A stretch of DNA of 64,000 nucleotides. Source: Nematostella vectensis. Taxonomy: Eukaryota > Cnidaria > Anthozoa > Actiniaria > Edwardsiidae. The notes beneath the pieces were generated by a model. That model did no database searches, had not been told where the DNA came from, and saw only the letters and a list, made by a program, of their open reading frames with translations. This document shows positions 23,801-36,800 of this stretch, piece after piece (the first letter of the stretch is position 1; each line of letters begins with the position of its first letter). The DNA is taken from the NCBI RefSeq assembly GCF_932526225.1, contig NC_064043.1:10769821-10833820 (forward strand), given 5' to 3'. Both the position numbers and the translations under genes were made by a program.

Positions 23801-26800
23801 CTCTGGTGCAGCAGTGGTCTCAGTGGCAGCAGTGGTATCAGGCGCAGCAGTAGTCTCTGGTGCAGCAGTGGTCTCAGGTACAGCAGTTGTATCTGGTGCA
23901 GCAGTGGTATCAGGTGCAGCAGTTGTCTCTGGTGCAGCAGTTGTCTCTGGTGCAGCAGTTGTCTCAGGTGCAGCAGTTGTCTCAGGTGCACCAGTGGTCT
24001 CTGGTGCAGCAGTAGTCTCTGGTGCAGCAGTAGTCTCAGGTGCAGCAGTTGTCTCAGGTACAGCAGTTGTCTCTGGTACAGCAGTTGTCTCAGGTGCAGC
24101 GGTTGTCTCAGGTACAGCAGTTGTCTCAGGTGTTTCAGTGGTCTCAGGTGTAGCAGTGGTCTCTGGTGCTGCAGTGGTCTCTGGTGCAGCAGTTGTCTCA
24201 GGTGCAGCAGTGGTCTCAGGTGCAGCAGTGGTATCAGGTGCAGCAGTTGTCTCTGGTGCAGCAGTTGTCTCTGGTGCAGCAGTTGTCTCTGGTTCATCAG
24301 TTGTCTCTGGTGCAGCAGTTGTCTCAGGTGCAGCAGTGGTCTCTGGTGCAGCAGTAGTCTCTGGTGCAGCAGTAGTCTCAGGTGCAGCAGTTGTCTCAGG
24401 TACAGCAGTTGTCTCTGGTACAGCAGTTGTCTCAGGTGCAGCGGTTGTCTCAGGTACAGCAGTTGTCTCAGGTGTTTCAGTGGTCTCAGGTGTAGCAGTG
24501 GTCTCTGGTGCTGCAGTGGTCTCTGGTGCAGCAGTTGTCTCAGGTGCAGCAGTAGTCTCTGGTGCAGCAGTTGTCTCAGGTGCAGCAGTAGTCTCTGGTG
24601 CAGCAGTTCTCTCTGGTGCAGCAGTGGTCTCAGGTACAGCAGTGGTCTCTGGTGCAGATGTGGTATCAGGCGCAGCAGTTGTCTCTGGTGCAGCAGTTGT
24701 CTCAGGTGCAGCAGTTGTCTCAGGTGCAGCAGTGGTCTCAGGTACAGCAGTGGTCTCTGGTGCAGCAGTGGTATCAGGCGCAGCAGTGGTATCAGGCGCA
24801 GCAGTTGTCTCTGGTGCAGCAGTGGTCTCTGGTGCAGCAGTTGTCTCTGGTGCAGCAGTAGTCTCTGACGCAGCAGTTGTCTCAGGTGCAGCAGTTGTCT
24901 CAGGTGCAGCAGTTGTCTCAGGTGCAGCAGTGGTCTCAGGTACAGCAGTGGTCTCAGGTGCAGCAGTTGTCTCAGGTGCAGCAGTTGTCTCAGGTGCAGC
25001 AGTTGTCTCAGGTACAGCAGTGGTCTCTGGTGCAGCAGTGGTATCAGGCGCAGCAGTTGTCTCTGGTGCAGTAGATGTCTCAGGGGTTTCAGTGGTCTCA
25101 GGTGTAGCAGTGGTCTCTGGTGCTGCAGTTCTCTCAAATGCTGCAGTTGTCTCAGGTGCCACAGTTGTGTCAGGTGCTGCAGTTGTGTCAGGTGCAGCAG
25201 TGGTCTCCGGTTTGGTTGTGGTCTCAGGTGCAGCAGGCGTCTCATGTGTTTCAGTGGTCTCAGGTGAAGCAGTTGTCTCAGGTGAGACAGTTGTCTCAGG
25301 TGCAGCAGTGGCTTCAGGTGCCACAGTTGTCTCAGATGCAGCAGTAGTCTCTGGTGCAGCAGTTGTCTCAGGTGCAGCAGTTGTCTCTGGTGCAGCAGTA
25401 GTCTCTGGTGCAGCAGTTCTCTCTGGTGCAGCAGTGGTCTCAGGTACAGCAGTGGTCTCTGGTGCAGATGTGGTATCAGGCGCAGCAGTTGTCTCTGGTG
25501 CAGCAGTTGTCTCTGGTGCAGCAGTGGTCTCTGGTGCAGCAGTAATCTCTGGTGCAGCAGTTGTCTCAGGTGCAGCAGTTGTCTCAGGTGCAGCAGTGGT
25601 CTCAGGTACAGCAGTGGTCTCAGGTGCAGCAGTTGTCTCAGGTGCAGCAGTTGTCTCAGGTGCAGCAGTTGTCTCAGGTACAGCAGTGGTCTCTGGTGCA
25701 GCAGTGGTATCAGGCGCAGCAGTTGTCTCTGGTGCAGCAGATGTCTCAGGGGTTTCAGTGGTCTCAGGTGTAGCAGTGGTCTCTGGTGCTGCAGTTCTCT
25801 CAAATGCTGCAGTTGTCTCAGGTGCCACAGTTGTGTCAGGTGCTGCAGTTGTCTCAGGTGCAGCAGTGGTCTCCGGTTTGGTTGTGGTCTCAGGTGCAGC
25901 AGGCGTCTCATGTGTTTCAGTGGTCTCAGGTGAAGCAGTTGTCTCAGGTGAGACAGTTGTCTCAGGTGCAGCAGTGGCTTCAGGTGCCACAGTTGTCTCA
26001 GATGCTGCAGTGGTCTCTGGTGCAGCAGTTGTCTCTGGTGCCATAGTTGTCTCAGGTGCAGCAGTGGTTTCAGGTGCTGCAGTTGACTCAGGTGCAGAAG
26101 TGGTCTCAGGTGCTGCAGTTGTCTCTGGTGTCATAGTTGTCTCAGTTTCTGCAGTGGTCTCTGGTGCTGTAGTTGTCTCTGGTGCCATGGTTGTCTCAGG
26201 TGCAGCATTGGTTTCAGGTGTAGCAGTGTTCTCTGGTGCTGCAGTTGTATCTGGTACTTCAGATGTCTCAGGTGCAATAGTTGTCTCAGGTGCAATAGTT
26301 GTCTCAGGTGCAGCAGTGGTCTCTGGTGCAGCAGTAGTCTCTGGTGCAGCAGTAGTCTCAGGTGCAGCAGTAGTCTCTGGTGCAGCAGTTGTCTCTGGTG
26401 CAGCAGTAGTCTCTGGTGCAGCAGTTGTCTCTGGTGCAGCAGTTGTCTCAGGTGCAGCAGTTGTCTTAGGTGTTTCAGTGGTCTCTGGTGCAGCAGTGGT
26501 CTCTGGTGCTGCAGTGGTCTCTGGTGCAGCAGTTGTCTCAGGTGCAGCAGTAGTCTCTGGTGCAGCAGTTGTCTCAGGTGCAGCAGTTGTCTCTGGTGCA
26601 GCAGTAGTCTCTGGTGCAGCAGTTGTCTCTGGTGCAGCAGTGGTCTCAGGTACAGCAGTGGTCTCAGGTACAGCAGTGGTCTCTGGTGCAGAGGTGGTCT
26701 CAGGCGCAGCAGTTGTCTCTGGTGCAGCAGTTGTCCCTGGTGCAGCAGTTGTCTCAGGTGCAGCAGTTGTCTCAATTGCAGCAGTGGTCTCAGGTACAGC

Positions 26801-29800
26801 AGTGGTCTCTGGTGCAGCAGTGGTATCAGGCGCAGCAGTTGTCTCTGGTGCAGCAGGTGTTTCAGTGGTCTCAGGTGTAGCAGTGGTCTCTGGTGCTGCA
26901 GTGGTCCCTGGTGCTGCAGTTCTCTCAAATGCTGCAGTTGTCTCAGGTGCCACAGTTGTGTCAGGTGCTGCAGTTGTCTCAGGTGCAGCAGTGGTCTCCG
27001 GTTTGGTTGTGGTCTCAGGTGCAGCAGGCGTCTCATGTGTTTCAGTGGTCTCAGGTGAAGCAGTTGTCTCAGGTGAAGCAGTTGTCTCAGGTGCAGCAGT
27101 GGCTTCAGGTGCCACAGTTGTCTCAGATGCTGCAGTGGTCTCTGGTGCAGCAGTTGTCTCTGGTGCCATAGTTGTCTCAGGTGCAGCAGTGGTTTCAGGT
27201 GCTGCAGTTGACTCAGGTGCAGAAGTGGTCTCAGGTGCTTCAGTTGTCTCTGGTGTCATAGTTGTCTCAGTTTCTGCAGTGGTCTCTGGTGCTGTAGTTG
27301 TCTCTGGTGCCATAGTTGTCTCAGGTGCAGCATTGGTTTCAGGTGTAGCAGTGTTCTCTGGTGCTGCAGTTGTATCTGGTACTTCAGATGTCTCAGGTGC
27401 AATAGTTGTCTCAGATGCTGCAGTGGTCTCTGGTGCCATAGTTGTCACAGGTGGAGCAGGCGTTTCAGGTGCTGCAGTTGTCTCAGGTGCAGAAGTGGTC
27501 TCAGGTGCTGCTTTTGTCTCTGGTGTCATAGTTGTCTCAATTTCTGCAGTGGTCTCTGGTGCCATAGTTGTCTCAGGTGCAGCAGTGGTTTCAGGTGCTG
27601 CAGTTGTCTCTGGTGCTGCAGATGTCTCAGGTGCTACAGTTGTCTCAGTTTTTGCAGTGGTCTCTGGTGCAGTAGTTGTCTCTGGTGCCATAGTTGTCTC
27701 AGGTGCAGCAGTGGTTTCAGGTGCTGCAGTGGTCTCTGGTGCTGCAGATGTCTTTGGTGCAGCAGTGGTTTTAGGTGCTGCGGTTGTCTCAGATGCTGCA
27801 GTGGTTTCAGATGCTGCAGTTGTCTCAGGTGCAGTAGTTGTCTCAGGTGCTGCAGTAGTCTCTGGTGTCATAGTTGTCTCAGGCGCCACAGTGGTCTCAG
27901 GTGCTGCAGTTGTCTCAGGTGTAGCAGTGGTCTCAGGTGCAATAGTGGTTTCAGGTGCCACAGTAGTCTCGGGTGCAGCAGTTGTGTCTGGTGCAGCTGT
28001 AGTCTCAGGTTCCTTAGTCGTCTCAGGTGCTGCAGCGCTCTCTGGTGCTTTAGTGGTCTCGGGTTCAACAGTTGTCTCTGGTGCTGCAGTTGTTTCAGGT
28101 TCTGCAGTTGTCTCAGGTGATTCAGTGGTCTCTGTTGCTGTCTTAGATTGAGTTGTAACAAACATTTCAGGTAAAGGGTCTCTTGGATAAGTTGTTTGGT
28201 GTGTTTCTGCAGTAGTCTCAGATGCAACAGTAGTCTCTGGTACAACAGTAGTCTCTGGTACAACAGTAGTCTCTGGTACAACAGTGGTTTCTGGTGCAAC
28301 AGTGTTCTCGGGTGCTTTCTTAGGTTGAGTTGAAATTGTGACCAAAATTTCAGGGTCTCTTGAATACGTTGTTTGTTGTGTTTCTACAGTAGTCTTTGAA
28401 GCATCAGTTGACTCTGGAGCTGTAGTTGTCTTGGGTACAGCAGTTTTCTCAGGTGCTGTGTTTGTCGCGGTGGTCTCTGGTACAGAAGTGGTCTCGGGTG
28501 CAGCAGTAGTGTTGGTTGCCACGGTGGTCTCGTGTGCAGCAGTGGTCTTGTTTGCCACATTGATCTCTGATGCAGTAGTGGTCTTGGGTGCAGCAGTTGT
28601 CTTGGATGCCACATTGATCTCTGATGCAGTAGTGGTCTCTGGTGCAGCAGTGGTTTTGGGTGCTGCGCTTGTTTCTGGTGCAGCAGTTTTCTCGGATGCC
28701 GCATTGATCTCCGGTACAGCAGTGGTCTTTGGTACCACAATGGTTTTAGGTGCAGCAGTGGTTTCCGGTGCCACAGTGGTGTTAGGTGCCACAGAGGTAT
28801 CTTGTGCAGCAGTGGTCTCGGATGCCGCTGTGGTCTCGGATGCCACTGTGGTCTCTGATGCTGCAGTGGTCTCTGGTTCAGCAGTGGTCTCTGGTGCAGC
28901 AGTGGTCTTTGGTGCGGCAGTGGTCTCTAGGACAGCTGTGGTCTCGGAGGCCGCAGTGGTCTCGGGTGCTGTAGTGGTCTCTAGTGCAGCAGTGGTCTCT
29001 GATGCAGAAGTGGTCTCTGGTGCTGCTGTGGTCTCTGGTACAGTTGTGGTCTCGGATGCCGCAGTGGTATCTGGTGCAGCAGTTGTCTCTGGTGCTGCAG
29101 TAGTCTCTGGTGCCGCAGTGGTCTCTGGTACAGCTGTTGTCTCGGATGCCACAGTGGTCTCGGGTACAGCTGTGATCTCGGATGCCGCAGTGGTCTCTGG
29201 TACAGCTGTTGTCTCGGGTGCCGCAGTGGTCTCTGGTACAGCTGTTGTCTCGGGTGCCGCAGTGGTCTCTGGTACAGCTGTTGTCTCGGGTGCCGCAGTG
29301 GTCTCTGGCACAGCTGTTGTCTCGGGTGCTGCAGTGGTCACAAGTGTCAAGGTGGTCTCTGGTACAGAAGTGGTTTTGGGTGCCACAGTGGTATCTGTCA
29401 CAGTTGTGGCCTCGGGTGCCATAGTGGTCTCAGGTGCAGCGGTGGTCTCTAGTGCTACTGTAGTCTTGGGCGTTGTGGTTGTCCCTAGCGTATCAGTGGT
29501 CTTAATTGTATCCTTTGTGGTTTCTGATGTTTTGGCTAGCTCTGCTGTTGTTGCTGCTGCCGTTGTAGATTCTTTTGTGTTTATGTAATTGAATAATGTT
29601 GTACTAGCAGTACTGTCAACTCCACTTCCTTCTAACTCCTCTGCGCTGATTCCCAAGTAGTCCTCTACAATTTATAACACATTTTTTATGAGAAAAAAGA
29701 CAACTCCCAACAAAACCTTTCCAATCCCGATTCCTGGTTAATTGTCGTGAGTCAAAAACCTTGTGATCTATACATTTACCATTTTCCTCAAGTAGTCTTC

Positions 29801-32800
29801 GTCCAAGTCGTACATCTTTGTCCGCATCATTCCTGATGATCACTCTTGAATCCTAGCCAAAGAAAGAGGTACTGAGTCCCTTAGGTTACCATTTTTACTA
29901 GCCTCCTCCTCATTCTCCCCCTCTCCCCGACTTTTGCTCGCCATTAAAAAAAATTACTGCCTATGCCGCTCATCGTTGGTAGGATCCGATAGCCCCTAGT
30001 TCAGTATTTGATTGAGTGCTTTTCAGTTTTCGGTGTAATTCTGTCGACATATCAGAGCTGTATTTTTGATTCAAGGCCGAAGCAGCTGCCTCCCAGAAAT
30101 TTGATCGATGCATTTGATCCGGGCCACGCGCATTATGTTAAATGAAAATTGTGTCCATTTAAAATCGTTGAAAAATTGTCTGATGTATTCTTTTCTCAAA
30201 CGCCACAAGAATGTTTTTCGTACTTCGTGCGTAATAAGGACGTTTGCGTATTGAGGTATTTGGGGTATTCCTTGGTGTTACGGAGAGCTTTGTTTTTGGT
30301 GCTCAAGGCCTTTGTACTCTATTTTATTGTCTCGTTCTAAGGTCTTTGTTTTTGGCTTTTGTTCCATTATGTTTTTGGTGCTGGTGCTCCGTAACACCAA
30401 GAAACTACCGGTATTTGCCAACAAGTTCCAATAAAACATAGCGCTTCTGCCTTTTTTAACAATCAATTTCAATCCTTTTCCTTTCAACAGAGATTTCACA
30501 TTTAACAATGAATGAAAAAAGGATTCGGGAACTTTTATTAAAATCCCATCATCATGCTTAGTCCTGAGAAAATGCCCTCGTTACACCCTGGGGCGTGGGG
30601 TGGGGTCGTATCGTATTAATCCTCCAAGCTGTATTGGACTAAGCGCATTTTATCACCTCGAGGATGGAGCAGCCCCCAGGGGGTAACGCGTCCGGTACAA
30701 ACGTAAAACAATACAGACCATAGAGATTTGTTACGCAAAAAACCCTTATCAAATTTCTCCACTACTACCAGATAACTTGTCTGAAAGATATAAGTACTAT
30801 GTCTGAATATTTTGCTTTAAATTGCCGTACATTGGTACGGTTGACAAAGGGTTAAAAAATGATTTCATAGTAAACATAAGGCTGACTAGAAAAGCTTTAA
30901 AAAGGTTGAAAAAGTATGTTGAACGCCTATGTAAAACAGAGTATTGGCGCTGACGTTTCGACTTCGCCTTTCGCTTGTCTACACCATGCCTACGCAGACC
31001 ATCCAGCTTTTCTACAGCTTGTCTGTAGTCTTTTTAGTTATACTATCTACAAAAGATTCCTAGTCATATAATGCCTTTTCTGCGCATCTAGCCTCCTCCA
31101 CAGGCATCTCGAGTGTTTATTTTTTTTCTTTTCTCCCTTTTTTTTTTGTACTTTTTTGGAACCGGAAGCCGAGAGAGGGGAGAGGGACAAAAGTAATGAT
31201 CGATCTTTTCATTGACCACTCCACAGAAAGCGCGAATTTTTTTCCGGAGGAGGCTATTGCACATCCAAATGCTCGTATGTTTCTTATCAATGACAACAAT
31301 AAACAGTGCGATTAATGTATGATTTGAAGGCCGCTCCTTAAAGCGGTTTCCTGCGCTCAACCTGAGACCACGAACTTTAGACATCCTTCATCTGAGGGAC
31401 CGGCCAATTAAAAAATGGCTGAAAAGATTTTTTTAGAAAATACCAAAATCTCTGAAGAAAATATATTTATATCGAAGTTAGGTAAGGGTAGCGGCTGTAG
31501 ATGTAGTATCGATCGAGACAAGAAGGGAAGCGAATGAAAATTACTCCACGTCATAATGGCCATAACCTTTAGATGTGTGTGTATTTTGCGCTCTAAGTAA
31601 GCCCCACGCCATGCAGACGCCCTTCAGCTTATAAGGAAGTCTGCTTTTGATGGAGCAATTGAGCTGGGCGTAGCCCTTCATTTTGATGAATGGAAACTAT
31701 ATGAAAAAGGTGGCCCCTATTTATGTAGACGGGGGTCCCTATCTGAACGTTAATCGGTTTTGGATACATTTGTTTAGAGAGAGAAAAAATCAAGATCCGT
31801 TAGATTCTTAACAGCATTTAAATATTTTCATAACTAGATAAAAACAAATTTCGCACAGTAGGACTTGACGATTATAGATTTTGAATACCGACAACTCACA
31901 AAGGCACTAGGTGCCGAAACAATAATATGCCGTTAAGCCTCCCTCTTGCCTCCCTCTTTCTTTCTTCGAGGTATACGAAGAAAGCCCCGATCCCCCTGTT
32001 CGCCAAAGTCCAACCCGTAAAAATCGATGTGATAAGACTTTGGTCGATCCTTAACTTTCTATTCTAGACCTGGTGGTTTTATTGAGGTGATTATATATCT
32101 TTTATGCCCCATAATCTGTCTGACCCGACATGACGGAAAAACATGACTTGAAGTTTCCAATAAGCACATTTCACATCAAATAAGGCGGAAAATTCCATTA
32201 AGTACTTAGTGAGTAATATCAAACAAAATATCAAATGCGACTTTCTTTAAATTGGTGCGACTTTTTGTAAAGTGACATTGAAATTTGAGCTTTTCATCAC
32301 TGAGCTCATACAAGCGCGCAAGGATGATCAAGGAAAAAATATCTTAAAAGGCCAAAATCTGGGTATGTGCATTACAGCCTCACGTTATTTGTGTTTTGAA
32401 AAGGGAAAATCAGTCCGGAATACCAGGAACTGATGGCAATTGTAAGAAATTGTATTTTCTTTCTCCATTTCTTCGAAGTGCGCATGTTCAGGGTTTTTCC
32501 GTCATGTCGTCTGACCCTCATACAAGGAATGTTCCATGATTCTGTCAAACCCATCGGATCACGAAATACGCAGGCAACATACAGGCATGGCATAAAAAGA
32601 TACTACTATATCTTCCTCCATTGGTTCAACTTATGCGGCGGATAATTATCATGTATTTTAGGAACGAATTATTTCAATTTCTCGTCCGACAGATCACGGC
32701 ACATGCAAGCGTTTATGCACACTTGCGTGCTGTGAGAATATAATAAGTTCCATCTTTCAACTGTTAGTCACGCGTTATAACAATCACGACGCATTGTAAT

Positions 32801-33884
32801 TTTCTTCTGTTGATTTTATCATTTATTAATGAGGATATAAGCCAACAATTAATATACCTGGTGACTAAAAAGTGCTTAACTTCGGTACCAGGTCACAACG
32901 ACTGAACATACATAGTATACTGGTATAGGGTAACACCAAGAGAATATCAATTAAGAGTGCGAGTAATTCATTGAGAAGGTCAACTCATCGGGGTACATAT
33001 GACAAGCTATCGTAACCTCGGCTAAATCTGCACAGAATACCACTACGCTGATAAAGGAATCACTGATAGTTTATCGACAATTTTGACATGATAGCATCGT
33101 TAAACCCCACGCGGTATATAGATAGAGTGGAGTTTTAGAGTTGTTGGAATCGGTAGTATCGGGTCTTTGGCATGCAAGTTGCTGCCGGCATTGGTGTATT
33201 GATAACCCCGCGGTTTATAGGTGTGTAGTCTGAGTCTGTATTGCAGATAACCCTCTTCTCTAATACGCAAGCTTCAAGGCACTACCTAGTCCGTTAATTT
33301 ACGCCCCGAATTCCTAATCGAGTCAATTAGGGATCTTTATAGCCGGAACATTTGAGGAATTCCTATAAGCACTGAGCCAAGACTAATGAGCCTCAATGAT
33401 TTACTATCGCTAATCATCTTAATTTGTAAATAAAGGGTTCTGTTATACTATTTATCATTTCTAGTGGCACATATTTTCAGCGTCTTTTCAAATGTTATCA
33501 CATCAGGAATTATTGCTTACGAGATAAGAAAACTCGCGCAATTGCATTTTTAAGTAAGTATAGAAAGGTACAGTGTTTTTATTAACAACACGGTGAGTAT
33601 ACGGCGGTTCAACCTCACCGATTTCGACGACGGTTATCATAATAGTGTCTTGAAAATTGGTGCTGTAAAAAGCTTTTACAATGCATAGAAATATCCCATT
33701 TTCAAATCTTGCAAGGAAATGGTTTGGATAAAATAAATACAAAGGATGCTTACGGATTTCAAACAAGTAAAACAGAAAGATGAGGAAAAATATAAAAATA
33801 AAAGAGTTCAAGATGACTCACCGTTTGAAGAAGAGAAATGACTAGAAGATGGAGGATCAGCACCATCTGCCCTGTGCCTTTCAT
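20860..33884 (-). CDS. Secreted mucin-like protein with follistatin/Kazal-like and EF-hand domains, 7 exons, ~2359 residues
   Basis: Exons (5' to 3'): 33884-33822, 29852-29780, 29664-23389, 22475-22254, 21935-21706, 21398-21221, 20897-20860; total 7080 nt with every phase consistent. Residues 1-21 form a signal peptide. Residues 22-~60 include a GRR basic site. Residues ~65-2100 are a Thr/Pro/Glu mucin tract built on ETTAAP-type hexapeptides. Residues ~2138-2211 hold ten cysteines in the follistatin/Kazal pattern. Residues ~2289-2347 carry two EF-hand loops, DSNYDGSLTKEE (canonical) and DIDRNAAIDREE. The tail is short. The FS plus EF order resembles SPARC, testican and FSTL1, which act in extracellular matrix. 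The mucin tract should be heavily O-glycosylated. An acceptor-like CTTCACAG just upstream (33920) suggests a 5' UTR intron. Confidence 0.88.
20954..21180. repeat. GATGGT/GGTGAT-rich microsatellite tract
   Basis: Impure (GAT/GGT)n repeats on the plus strand in the last intron of the mucin-follistatin gene. Every frame looks open on one strand or the other; no coding use. Confidence 0.85.
22126..22200 (-). repeat. Diverged copy of part of the follistatin-domain exon in the adjacent intron
   Basis: CCTACATCGATGCTGATCGT and ACGGTACAGCTCACATCG match CCTACATTGATGTTGAGCGT and GCGGTGCAGCTCGCATCG of exon 22254-22475 in the same order and spacing. The copy lies 3' of that exon's donor on the gene strand, next to a poly-C run (22106-22122). 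It carries substitutions at about one base in six. Confidence 0.8.
23660..29480 (-). repeat. 18-bp coding VNTR of the mucin exon
   Basis: About 300 copies of an 18-bp unit encode ETTAAP variants (AVP, APD, TPE). Higher-order blocks are visible: ~25070-25340, ~25735-26003 and ~26854-27130 are near-identical, and ~25993-26280 matches ~27130-27408. The 5' part (28.1-28.5 kb on the map) is interrupted by non-repeat segments with TYPRDP and TYSRDP. The period is a multiple of three, so length changes keep frame, and the opposite strand stays open for 1652 codons as a by-product. Confidence 0.95.
29853..33821. other. First coding intron of the mucin-follistatin gene
   Basis: Nearly 4 kb. It contains a 15-bp inverted repeat CTTGGTGTTACGGAG (30271-30285 and 30394-30408, probably a tiny fold-back element) and the 382-bp MITE at 32127-32508. 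I see no other exon or RNA gene. Confidence 0.6.
32127..32508. mobile_element. 382-bp MITE with 9-bp target duplication
   Basis: Terminal inverted repeats GACATGACGGAAAAA lie at both ends, flanked by perfect 9-bp direct repeats GTCTGACCC (32118-32126 and 32509-32517). A sister copy lies in opposite orientation at 42851-43237. Nine-base duplications suggest Mutator-type or Merlin-like mobilisation; the family is not certain. Confidence 0.9.
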
Positions 33885-36800
33885 GGCCAATGCCACCCGG
33901 TGATAAACCTAAAACGAACTGTGAAGGGGAAGACAAGAGATTTTATTATAATCCGGTGAGACTGAAGGCGGGAGGGCTAGAGATGGAAAGCCCTTGTTAT
34001 GCCACAACAAGCCATTCAAGTGCACGACAAGCCATCTCAGTGCTTATCTGGGACGGGTTGTGATTGTAATAATCCCCTAATACACGGGGACACGTTATAA
34101 GAGGACTTTATAAGGAGTGACTTTTATTGTTTTCGTTATAAATCACCTAAAATCTCAATTTTTGTTGATGTGTCGGTCGTTTATGGAAATCAAAGCGGAG
34201 AAATTAATAACCCAATACACCTTAAATACCTTAATAACTTTACATAAATTGAAAAAGATTAGAAATTTAGAAACATTACTCTCCGTGACAACCTAAGAGA
34301 GCCTCATTTGATTTCTAATTAAGCTTGGGATACTACATACAATGTCATGATAAATGGTATCTTGAATTTTTTCTTTTGGAAAAAATAAACAGATATGAAC
34401 ATCTCGAAGAATATCATGCAAAGACAGGAGAATTTGAATGACGCGTCCTGTCTGTAGAGTGACTATTCATTGCAATCACTGTCATTAGAGGCATGTTGAT
34501 TACACTCATATAAACCTACCTTGATGAAGCTAAAGAGATTGCTAAACTAATGACCGAGCTACCGAATGCTGGTTGTTGCATATCCCCATGTCAAGGGCAA
34601 ATGCGCAGACTTTTACGCGCGCGATACGGCTATCTGCTTAGTTTGCGCTTCAGCGCACATCGTCCCACAACTTGAACATTTGAGCAGATTTCCCCCCAAA
34701 GTGCTAGAAATCGTGAGTGGAAAAAATTCCCGAAGAGTTATTAGCTGGTTACAGGCTTACCTTCTAAGCGCGGTCGAAATGCACCAAAGAACGCCCCAAT
34801 CGCTCGAAGATCTTTAGGTTTACGCGGAGATTCCCAATAAAGATGTCGCCGCGTTGTTAATGGCAAATAGGACCGGCGTGTAAACCCGAGCTGGGTGTAA
34901 CGAGGTATTCCGTCCACGGGGGATCCTGTCGTCGAGAACCTGCTGTTGTAGCACTACCGCAAGGGATTCCCCAACACTTCACTTTAACACAACACAAACA
35001 AAAATCCACTACACGCTATGATCCCAACATTGACCGGATCTCCTCATAACAAAGCCCCGCTGCAAATTTACAGCCTGCTTCTTCAACAAATAATGGTAAG
35101 GGAACACCACCGGAAGTGGTTTGTTGCAATTTCTACTTCCGGAACAGGTTTGCCGGCTTTCCTCGAAGCTCCCTGTCGGGTGCTAAAAATCGAGACATTC
35201 CGATGTCACGTGATGTATCAAAGCCAATCATGAGTGTTTTATCAGAGCCCCCTGTGATTCTACGACAGCCGTCACAAAACCCACATTTGTTTATCTTCCT
35301 GGGCGGGCTTTTTGAGGAATGCGGAGAATTTCTATAAGTTCAAGCGCTTCTCCTAAACATTGCTCATCTCTTTATTGGATTGCCTTATTTCTTCCATCCC
35401 GGTAAGTACCAGAATTTTGTCCATTCGTCGCCATGTCTTTAGCACTGTGAAGATGACCCCGTTACGACAAATACTTCATGACTCGCATGTAAGAAAATTA
35501 GATATCTGTGGGAATAAATTGATCCTAAAGTATTTCTACACTTCAATCTTTACTGTCTAAAACGTAGCCCCATTCGTAAATTCTAAAAAGGTCGGGGGTC
35601 AACATGAAATCTCTCGGTTAAAATGTTGTTCGCAGCCGATTATCTTCCAGTCCGCACTTCGAGTCTTCGATTGTACGCCTTCTTATTCTCTGATTCGAGT
35701 TATAACAGAACCTGTGTGAGTGTAGGTTTTTGTCGAGGGTCGAGGGTAACTTTTTAAATATTTATCGGAGAGACTCAGCGAATAGCTCATTCTATGCGCT
35801 TGAGTCCCAGGAGTACGAAGATAATTTCGGATGTTGGGATCTTTTATAGTTTTCGAGTAAAGTGAGTTTTAGTGAACTTCGAAAAGTGCCCATAACTCGT
35901 CGAGTTTTTATCCGAAAAAAAATATTTTCTGCGCGTTAGACTCCCTTGAATTTTGTACATCTAGGAAAATTGAAGCGATTCAGAGATTCGCAGGGAAAAC
36001 TTACCTTGAAACGTGCTCCATTTCGACCTCGAAGACCATGTGCTTCTGCAAAAACCCGAGGAGTGTAGGTGGCTAGACAACCGCCACAGAGTGTCCACTT
36101 TATTTTGCTTTCCTGTTAAAAATAAGAATCTCTGAATCGCGCTTTAAGATGCACAAAATTCAGGGGAGTCTAACGCGCAATAAAGAATTTTTTTCCGATA
36201 AAAACTCGATGAGTTGATGGGCATTTTTCGAAGTTCACTAAAACTCACTTTACCCGAAAACTATAAAAGGTACCGAACATCCGAAACTATCTTCGTACTC
36301 CTGGGTCTCTCCGATGAATATTTAAAAAGTTACCCTCGACCCTCAACATTTTACCCTCGACCCTCGACAAAAACCTACACTCAACCTTTGTTTGTGAGGT
36401 GTAGAATTCAGTTGAGACGATATCTTGCTCTTTTCATAGTTTATCCCTCGAATCGAATCTGCTCTTTCAAATCAAGTCCCAAGTTGTGTGAAATTTTCGC
36501 TTGAGTGAGCTAGCTCAGTTAAAACATCACCCCTCCTCCTGCAATTACTGGTTATTTTAGAATCAAGACAAGATTGCTTCTTAAAAATTTATCGGCCGAC
36601 GATTTCTATAAAGGGAGGATAATTTTTCGATGCTTCCCTCTGACTTCATCGAAATCCTTCCGTAAATGTGAAAAAGATCTCCCGATTGTACTATTTTAGT
36701 TTTGGACCTCCATCCATGTGCTCTGAAAAACCCAAACATCTCAAACTGTCAATAGGTATTTTGTTTTAAAACTCCAAGCATCTCAAAATTATACAAACTA

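Noticed and set aside
23193-28151. 1652-codon plus-strand open frame of AVVSGA repeats
   Set aside because: It is antisense to the mucin exon. The 18-bp period without stops keeps it open. It has no splice sites, start context or domain, while the minus-strand frame links in phase to six other exons.
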